DNA of 64,000 nt from CBDDGJ01 sp965199285 (GTDB taxonomy: Bacteria > Pseudomonadota > Alphaproteobacteria > RS24): contig OZ240687.1 in the NCBI GenBank assembly GCA_965199285.1, forward strand, positions 1,550,001 through 1,614,000, given 5' to 3'. The notes beneath the pieces were generated by a model. That model saw nothing but the letters and a program-made list of their open reading frames with translations. It made no database searches and was not told the DNA's origin. Positions 58,633-64,000 of this stretch are shown one piece after another. The position numbers were made by a program, and so were the translations under genes. Every line of letters begins with the position of its first letter. The stretch's first letter is position 1.

Positions 58633-61365
58633 TTAGTGCGCGAGTGCGCCAGATGGCGGCTTCGGCGGCGCTTTGCGCGGCATAAGCATTTCCAACACCA
58701 CCGCCAAAGCAGGCAGAACCGTCACCGCCATAATCATATTAATCATAAACATGAATGTCAGCAGCAGCCCCATATCGGCTTGGAATTTCAGCGATGAGAA
58801 TGTCCATGTCGCAACCCCAACCGCCAAAGTGACCGCCGTAAACACCACCGCCATGCCGGTTTCATTTAAGGTTTCCTTAAAGCTGGCGGTCACATCCTTA
58901 CCGGTCGATAAGTGATATTGAATACGATTATAAATATAGAAAGCATAATCCACCCCAAGCCCCACAGCCAGCACCATCACCGGCAGTGTTGCCACAGTTA
59001 GCCCGATTTGTAAGATTTCCATAAACCAATAGCCCATAAATGTCGCCAATGTCAGCGGCACACAGCATGCAATGGTCGCCCGCCAATCGCGATAGGTGAG
59101 AATCACCAGAATGATAATCGTCGCATAAACATAAAGCATCATGGGCAGTTCGGAGATTTCAATCTCATTATTCACCGCCGCCTGAACCCCCATATTGCCG
59201 GATGCCATGCGGATTTTCACTGTTTCATTTTCATAAAAGCCCGTTTTTTTACCATTTGCTTCCGCCTCTGCTTGTTTTTCCGCCTTAAAGTCACGAATAC
59301 GTTGCTTTTCAGCATCCAAATCAGAAATTTCCTTAAACCGTTTTTGATAGATAAGCTCATGAAATTCATGTTTCGGGAAAATCTCTTGCACCCGCGCCAT
59401 CAAATCTTGCGGATTATCTTTTGCAACTTCATAGGTGATGGAGAAAGCCGCATTTAGCCCATCATCAACAAGATCAGCCTGTTTGCCAAGCGTCTCAAGC
59501 TCACGCGGCATTTGCCGACTTTGCGGGATTGTGCTGACCAGCAAATTCGCCAATGGCGCGGGCTGGCTGGCACGATAGTCGCGCACCGCCGCAACCACCC
59601 GCTTAATTGTGGTTGCTTTACTATCGTCAAGGAAGACAAGCTGCGTCATATAATCACACGTCTCATTCATCAAACCGGTTGAAGTGCCAATCGGCCCGCC
59701 CGACAAAACCAGCGAATATTTATTGCGCGGCAAGGCTTGCCATTTCAGATTGCCTTCATTAAAGCCCGCAAATGAGCGCTTTAACACATAAGGCAGGGAT
59801 AGCACTTGCGACACCCCTTCAACATTGCGCAAATACCAGGTGAAATCATCGAGATAACTCATATAGGGATGATTAATGCAAGACTGCACCGGCGTTTCGA
59901 CAATCACCGTGAACAGATTAAGCCCCAGCGCAAACTTATCGGCAATCGCGCGGCTATCGACATTATAACGCGCTTCCGCCCGCAGCTCTGGCGAGCCAGC
60001 ATGGAGCGCCCCCACATGTCGGTTTTGCGATTGAATAAAGGACGTCACAAATAACACAACCCCCAAAAGCACCACCATAATCGCGGTTTTCGGATTGGCA
60101 ATATTGCCCAGCTTTTGCATCAGCCGCACCCGCGTTTCCCGCGCTGCTGCGACGCGTTCTGAAAAGCCTTCATCAAAGCTGAAATAGCTTGCCAAAATTG
60201 GCAGCATAACAAGATTGGTCAGAATTTTAAGCGCCACCCCAATCGATGCGGTAATCGCCAATTCCTTAATCATCGGGATGGGAATAAGAATAAGTGTGCC
60301 AAAGCCAACCAAATCGGTCACCAGCGCCATTGAACCGGGAATCAATAAGCCGCGAAAACTCGCCCGCGCCGCCTGTTCACTATCCTTGCCGGATGAAATC
60401 TCAGCCGTAATAAGGTTAATCTGCTGAATGCCATGACTTACCCCAATCGCAAAGACAAGGAACGGCACCAAAATCGCGAGCGGGTCAAGCCCATAGCCTA
60501 ATATTTTCAGCACCCCAAATTGCCAAATCAATGAGGTAAGAGAACAGAAAATAGGCAGGAATGTGAGGGTTATCGAACGGGCATAAAGATAAACCGCCGC
60601 AATGGTGAGAAGCAGCGCAATCGCAAAAAACCACACAACTGTAGCCGCACCATCGGCAATATCACCAATATTTTTGGCAAAGCCAATAATCTGAATTTCA
60701 AATTTATCATTTTCAAACTTGCCGCGCAGATCGCTCTCCAGCTTATCGGCAAGGTCGAAATAGTCTAGCTGCTCGCCCGTGCTTGGGTTAAAATCGATAA
60801 GCTCCGTGCGCACCATCGCGCCAGAAAAATCATTCGCCACCAGATTGCCGACAAAGCCCCCGCGCACGACATTATTTTCAATAATGCTCAAAGCCGGTTC
60901 GCAACTGGTTGCAAGCGAGGCGATTTTCACCCGCGACACACAATCACTATCAATATTATCAAGCGTCACCGTACCGGGGATAACATCATCGGCAACAAAG
61001 CCATCTTCGGTGATTTCAAAATAGCGTGAATTGGGGGTCCATAGCGAGGTGACGGTAGAACGCGCAACCCCAGGGAGATAAAAAACCGCATCGGTAAGCT
61101 CTTTATAAGCGGCGAAGAAATCCTTATTCCAAATATCCCCTTCGCGTTGTTTGAGAACCACAATAATGCGGTTGGAACCAAATAAATCATTGCGATATTC
61201 TTGGAAGGTTTGAATATATTCATGCCCGGCAGGGAGCTGCTTTTCAAAGCCTGCTGTTAATTTTTGTTGAAACGCAAAATACGCACTAAACACTGTAAAA
61301 GCCGCAAATAATAATAAAATTGCAACCCGAAAGCGAAAGACAAAAGCTTCTAATTTCCCGACCAT
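58633..61365 (-). CDS. MMPL/RND-superfamily membrane transporter
   Basis: A 910-residue exporter of the RND superfamily, MMPL-like branch. It has two repeats, each one helix, a large periplasmic loop and five helices: helix 1 at about 10-30, loop to about 255, helices to about 410, then helix 7 near 430-450, loop to about 745 and helices to about 890. Transport-domain motifs are VSHGIQQINLI in the first half and GLGVDYAFYIYNRI in the second, the latter matching the proton-relay GxxxDY of the family. Relatives carry lipids, hopanoids or sterols. AGGGGGAA precedes ATG 61365. No adaptor or outer-membrane gene is adjacent. Confidence 0.9.
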   Translation of the reverse strand: MVGKLEAFVFRFRVAILLLFAAFTVFSAYFAFQQKLTAGFEKQLPAGHEYIQTFQEYRNDLFGSNRIIVVLKQREGDIWNKDFFAAYKELTDAVFYLPGVARSTVTSLWTPNSRYFEITEDGFVADDVIPGTVTLDNIDSDCVSRVKIASLATSCEPALSIIENNVVRGGFVGNLVANDFSGAMVRTELIDFNPSTGEQLDYFDLADKLESDLRGKFENDKFEIQIIGFAKNIGDIADGAATVVWFFAIALLLTIAAVYLYARSITLTFLPIFCSLTSLIWQFGVLKILGYGLDPLAILVPFLVFAIGVSHGIQQINLITAEISSGKDSEQAARASFRGLLIPGSMALVTDLVGFGTLILIPIPMIKELAITASIGVALKILTNLVMLPILASYFSFDEGFSERVAAARETRVRLMQKLGNIANPKTAIMVVLLGVVLFVTSFIQSQNRHVGALHAGSPELRAEARYNVDSRAIADKFALGLNLFTVIVETPVQSCINHPYMSYLDDFTWYLRNVEGVSQVLSLPYVLKRSFAGFNEGNLKWQALPRNKYSLVLSGGPIGTSTGLMNETCDYMTQLVFLDDSKATTIKRVVAAVRDYRASQPAPLANLLVSTIPQSRQMPRELETLGKQADLVDDGLNAAFSITYEVAKDNPQDLMARVQEIFPKHEFHELIYQKRFKEISDLDAEKQRIRDFKAEKQAEAEANGKKTGFYENETVKIRMASGNMGVQAAVNNEIEISELPMMLYVYATIIILVILTYRDWRATIACCVPLTLATFMGYWFMEILQIGLTVATLPVMVLAVGLGVDYAFYIYNRIQYHLSTGKDVTASFKETLNETGMAVVFTAVTLAVGVATWTFSSLKFQADMGLLLTFMFMINMIMAVTVLPALAVVLEMLMPRKAPPKPPSGALAH

Positions 61366-61460
61366 AAGATTCCCCCTTAAACGTGCTTCATAGATTGCCT
61401 GTCCGTATAAAAAAAGCAAGCAAAATATGAAAATTTTAGGGGAGAAATTGTAAAAAAATC

Positions 61461-61469
61461 TGCTATAGA
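61461..61469 (+). promoter_or_regulatory. Extended -10 promoter before the SCO1-like gene
   Basis: TGCTATAGA matches the extended -10 found before both NTase-HEPN genes. It ends 9 bases before ATG 61479, which would leave a leader of only a few bases. Confidence 0.5.
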
Positions 61470-61478
61470 GTGTCCATT

Positions 61479-62108
61479 ATGCGAAATTTAAGAAAAATAA
61501 GCCTATTGATGGCGCTGATTGGCACCGCAATTTTGCTGGTGCTTTTGGTGCAGCATCAATTTCGGGAAGCGCGGCAAAAATCGCACCAGCTGGCATTGCA
61601 AAGCCATAGCCAAAACCTAGACCTTGGCGGCGCCTATCAATTAACCGACCAATTCGGCAAAACCCGCCATTCGGATGAATTTTTAGGAAAATATCAACTG
61701 ATTTATTTTGGCTTTACTTATTGTCCGGATGTCTGCCCGCTGAGCCTACAAATCATGACCAATGCGCTTATGCAAATGGGCGCGCAAGCCGCACATATTC
61801 AACCCCTTTTTATCACGATTGATCCGGCCCGCGATACGGTTGATGAAATGCGGCAATATATGTCTTATTTTGATAAGCGCTTTATTGGTCTGACCGGCAG
61901 TGAGACGGAGATTGACACTGTCACCAAAACCTTTCGGGTCTATGCGCGCAAAATCCCAGACCCCGAACAGGCCGGCGCTTATACGATGGATCATAGCTCT
62001 TTTTTCTATCTGATGGGGCCAGATGGAACCTTCGCCACCCATTTTGACCATCAAATCACCGCCGACGCATTAGCCGAACGGCTTACCGATATTGTAGGGG
62101 CGCAATAA
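61479..62108 (+). CDS. SCO1/SenC/PrrC family copper chaperone
   Basis: A membrane-anchored thioredoxin-fold protein of 209 residues. A single N-terminal transmembrane helix (about 8-26) places the domain in the periplasm. The copper-binding motif FTYCPDVCPL (Cys-x3-Cys) and the distal His in MDHSSFFYL are present, as in proteins that load the CuA centre of cytochrome c oxidase. Other hallmarks are FGFTYCPD, ITIDPARDT and LTGSETEI. No oxidase genes are nearby. ATG 61479 follows a near-leaderless promoter; a GTG at 61470 is in frame. It is 24 bases upstream of ribF. Confidence 0.92.
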   Translation: MRNLRKISLLMALIGTAILLVLLVQHQFREARQKSHQLALQSHSQNLDLGGAYQLTDQFGKTRHSDEFLGKYQLIYFGFTYCPDVCPLSLQIMTNALMQMGAQAAHIQPLFITIDPARDTVDEMRQYMSYFDKRFIGLTGSETEIDTVTKTFRVYARKIPDPEQAGAYTMDHSSFFYLMGPDGTFATHFDHQITADALAERLTDIVGAQ

Positions 62109-62132
62109 TATAATGAGCAGGATAAACGCAAT

Positions 62133-63131
62133 ATGATTTATACGCAGCTTGCAGATATTCCGGCCGATAAAAAGCGCGCCATTATCGCGATTGGCAATTT
62201 TGATGGCGTTCATTTGGGGCATCAGACAGTGATAAACGCCGCCCGCCATTATGCCGATAAAAATCATGTACCCTTAGGGGTGATGATGTTTGACCCCCAT
62301 CCGAGACAATTTTTCATGCCAGACCAGCCGCCCTTTCGGTTAACGCAGCTCGCGACGCGGGCGCAATTATTGCAAGCGCAAGGGGTGGATTTTGTGCTGG
62401 CACTGCCGTTTGATAAAGCGATGGCATCGCTGCCGGCCGAACAATTTATCAGTGATGTATTATGCCGCGCCTTACAAATATCCGCCATATCGGTGGGCTT
62501 TAATTTCAGATTTGGCAAAGACCGCACTGGCACGCCAGACCTGCTTGAACAGGCAGGCAGCATCCATGGCTTTGCGGTTCATATTGCCGCCGCCTTTAGC
62601 GGCAATGAAGAAGAGGGGGATGGTGTGGGAGAAGGCGATGATAAAGCCTATTCCTCATCCGCCATTCGTAAAGCCTTAGCAAATGGCAATGTCGAACAAG
62701 CCAAAACCATGCTTGGCAGGTTTTGGGCAATCGAAGGGGAGGTCAAAAAAGGCGACCAGCGCGGCCGCACCATTGGTTTCCCGACCGCCAATATTGAGCT
62801 GGCGGATTATCTACACCCTGCCTTTGGCGTATATGTCATCCGCGCCAATTTTACCTCCACCACCCAACTCGCCGCTCCATCTAGCGCACCAAAATATGGC
62901 GTTGCTAATATTGGTATGCGCCCGACTGTCGGCACCTTAAAGCCGCGTTTGGAAGCGCATTTATTTGATTTTAATGCGGATATTTATGGCCAATCCCTGT
63001 CGATAGAATTATTGCATTTTTTGCGCCCCGAACAAAAATTCGGTGGTCTTGAAGCCTTGACCCAACAAATCGCCAAAGACAGCGAAATGGCGCAAGATTA
63101 TATAAGTCTTTTCAGCCGCGCTAAAGATTGA
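62133..63131 (+). CDS. ribF: Bifunctional riboflavin kinase / FAD synthetase
   Basis: Converts riboflavin to FMN and FMN to FAD. The 332 residues have an N-terminal adenylyltransferase domain (AIGNFDGVHLGHQTVI, FDPHPRQFF, VGFNFRFGKDRTG, YSSSAIRKAL) and a C-terminal kinase domain (GDQRGRTIGFPTANIEL, VYVI and VANIGMRPTV, SIELLHFLRPE). A Glu/Gly/Asp-rich insert interrupts the first domain before the SSS motif (about residues 155-168). AGGA lies about 10 bases before the ATG. ileS begins 14 bases after its stop, the usual ribF-ileS arrangement in bacteria. Confidence 0.96.
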   Translation: MIYTQLADIPADKKRAIIAIGNFDGVHLGHQTVINAARHYADKNHVPLGVMMFDPHPRQFFMPDQPPFRLTQLATRAQLLQAQGVDFVLALPFDKAMASLPAEQFISDVLCRALQISAISVGFNFRFGKDRTGTPDLLEQAGSIHGFAVHIAAAFSGNEEEGDGVGEGDDKAYSSSAIRKALANGNVEQAKTMLGRFWAIEGEVKKGDQRGRTIGFPTANIELADYLHPAFGVYVIRANFTSTTQLAAPSSAPKYGVANIGMRPTVGTLKPRLEAHLFDFNADIYGQSLSIELLHFLRPEQKFGGLEALTQQIAKDSEMAQDYISLFSRAKD

Positions 63132-63145
63132 TAAAAGCAGGCACA

Positions 63146-64000
63146 ATGAGCAAAAGCGACACCAGAAATTATAAAGACACATTGCGCTTGCCGCAAACCG
63201 ATTTCCCGATGAAAGCAGGCTTGCCGATGCGCGAACCGCAATGGCTGGAGAAATGGCAAAAAATGCGGCTATATCAACGCTTGCGCGAACAGGGGGAAGC
63301 CCGCGAAACCTTTATCCTGCACGATGGGCCGCCTTATGCGAATGGCGATATTCATCTTGGCCACGCGATGCAGAAAATCATTAAGGATATGATTATCCGC
63401 TCGCAACAAATGATGGGCAAAAATGCGCCTTTCGTGCCGGGATGGGATTGTCATGGCCTGCCAATTGAATGGAAAATTGAAGAACAATATCGCGCTCAAG
63501 GCAAGCGCAAAGAAGATGTGCCCGCATCCGAGTTTCGGCACGCCTGTCGGCAATTTGCGCAAAAATGGGTCGACATACAATCCGCACAATTTCAACGTCT
63601 CGGCGTGCTGGGGGATTGGGATAATCCCTATCTCACCATGAGCTATGAAGCCGAAGCGGTGATTGTCGAGGAATTTCAAAAATTCATCATGGATGGCAGC
63701 CTCTATCGCGGCTCCAAGCCCGTGATGTGGTCAATCGTTGAAAAAACCGCTTTGGCGGAAGCAGAAGTCGAATATGAAGAGCATGTCTCGCCAACCATAT
63801 TTGTCAAATTCCCGATTAAAGATGAAACCGATCTTTTTGCGATGATTTGGACCACCACACCTTGGACCATTCCGGGTAATCGGGCGATAGCCTATGCCGA
63901 AAACCTGCCCTATGGGATTTATCAAACCCCGCATGGCAGAGTGATTTTATGCGATGATTTGGCCGAACGCGTATTGGCAGCAGGCGAGATTGATGAAGTC
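63146..64000 (+). CDS. ileS: Isoleucyl-tRNA synthetase, N-terminal part (runs off window)
   Basis: Class I synthetase charging tRNA-Ile. The first 285 codons are present. They show the family start (YKDTLRLPQTDFPMKAGLP), the ATP-binding HIGH motif as HLGH in GPPYANGDIHLGHAM, FVPGWDCHGLPIEWK, and the start of the editing domain (TTTPWTIPGN). The KMSKS motif and C-terminal zinc region lie beyond base 64000. ATG 63146 follows ribF by 14 bases with GCAGG upstream. Confidence 0.97.
   Translation, partial: MSKSDTRNYKDTLRLPQTDFPMKAGLPMREPQWLEKWQKMRLYQRLREQGEARETFILHDGPPYANGDIHLGHAMQKIIKDMIIRSQQMMGKNAPFVPGWDCHGLPIEWKIEEQYRAQGKRKEDVPASEFRHACRQFAQKWVDIQSAQFQRLGVLGDWDNPYLTMSYEAEAVIVEEFQKFIMDGSLYRGSKPVMWSIVEKTALAEAEVEYEEHVSPTIFVKFPIKDETDLFAMIWTTTPWTIPGNRAIAYAENLPYGIYQTPHGRVILCDDLAERVLAAGEIDEV

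Noticed and set aside
1..64000. CRISPR array, insertion sequence, prophage or rRNA operon
   Set aside because: No regularly spaced repeats, transposase, integrase, phage structural genes or rRNA sequence were seen on either strand.

Overview
The window is a gene-dense, mostly single-copy chromosomal segment of a free-living, aerobic alphaproteobacterium. Supporting signs are a GTTC-N7-GTTC LexA box upstream of recA, a DksA with one zinc-finger cysteine, a lipoyl domain fused to PDH E1-beta, and the small alphaproteobacterial families DUF2093 and DUF1289. The gene set and moderate base composition resemble marine lineages such as SAR116, but that placement is inference.

Layout. 0-5.9 kb: the 3' end of acetyl-CoA synthetase, then a co-directional catabolic set (glutaryl-CoA dehydrogenase, an SDR, an N-acyl-D-amino-acid deacylase, a MetY-type sulfhydrylase). 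5.9-8.1 kb: an AT-rich accessory patch on the minus strand, a RelE/HigB-like toxin, an XRE antitoxin and a KAP-like P-loop NTPase, beside the 3' end of tRNA-Gln(TTG). 8.4-12.8 kb: miaA-ilvB/I-ilvH-ilvC (minus), divergent from serB-SMP-30, whose start codon overlaps that of miaA. 14.7-15.5 kb: two coupled unknown genes behind a long inverted repeat. 15.6-20.5 kb: mrp, then hflK-hflC-DUF2065-degQ-like protease. 20.5-30.5 kb: an accessory-rich stretch with two paralogous nucleotidyltransferase-HEPN fusion genes around an ABC ATPase, polA, a broken lipoprotein gene, a frameshifted two-partner-secretion (TpsB-like) transporter and an FMN glutamate-synthase-like membrane protein.

30.5-33.9 kb: a pyruvate dehydrogenase operon pdhA-pdhB-pdhC in which E2 has no lipoyl domain and E1-beta carries one. 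34.1-39.5 kb: pmbA, an MsbA-like exporter, waaA and lpxK (lipid A and envelope). 39.6-42.1 kb: xseA-DUF2093-M23 peptidase (minus). 42.1-50.8 kb: purD, an APH-type kinase, rluB-rsmD, tadA, an amidase, dusA-TauE/SafE-cobA. 50.7-51.4 kb: a small membrane protein and DUF1289. 51.5-56.2 kb: a five-gene acyl-CoA operon (three acyl-CoA dehydrogenases, one crotonase, one ABM protein). 56.4-61.4 kb: recA, dksA, a structured gene-free spacer and an MMPL/RND transporter. 61.5-64 kb: a SCO1-like copper chaperone, ribF and the start of ileS.

The most interesting signals are: (1) the toxin-antitoxin-KAP NTPase operon at a tRNA; (2) two NTase-HEPN fusions with an identical 17-bp promoter block placing transcription at or next to the ATG; (3) the PDH complex with its lipoyl domain only on E1-beta and an Asp-to-Asn change in the E2 active site; (4) a bipartite hairpin element and a 23-bp near-palindrome repeated in gene-free spacers at about 8.3, 46.4 and 58.3 kb; (5) a poly-C frameshift in the TpsB-like gene that could be decay, error or phase variation. 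No CRISPR array, rRNA, intact insertion sequence or prophage was seen.
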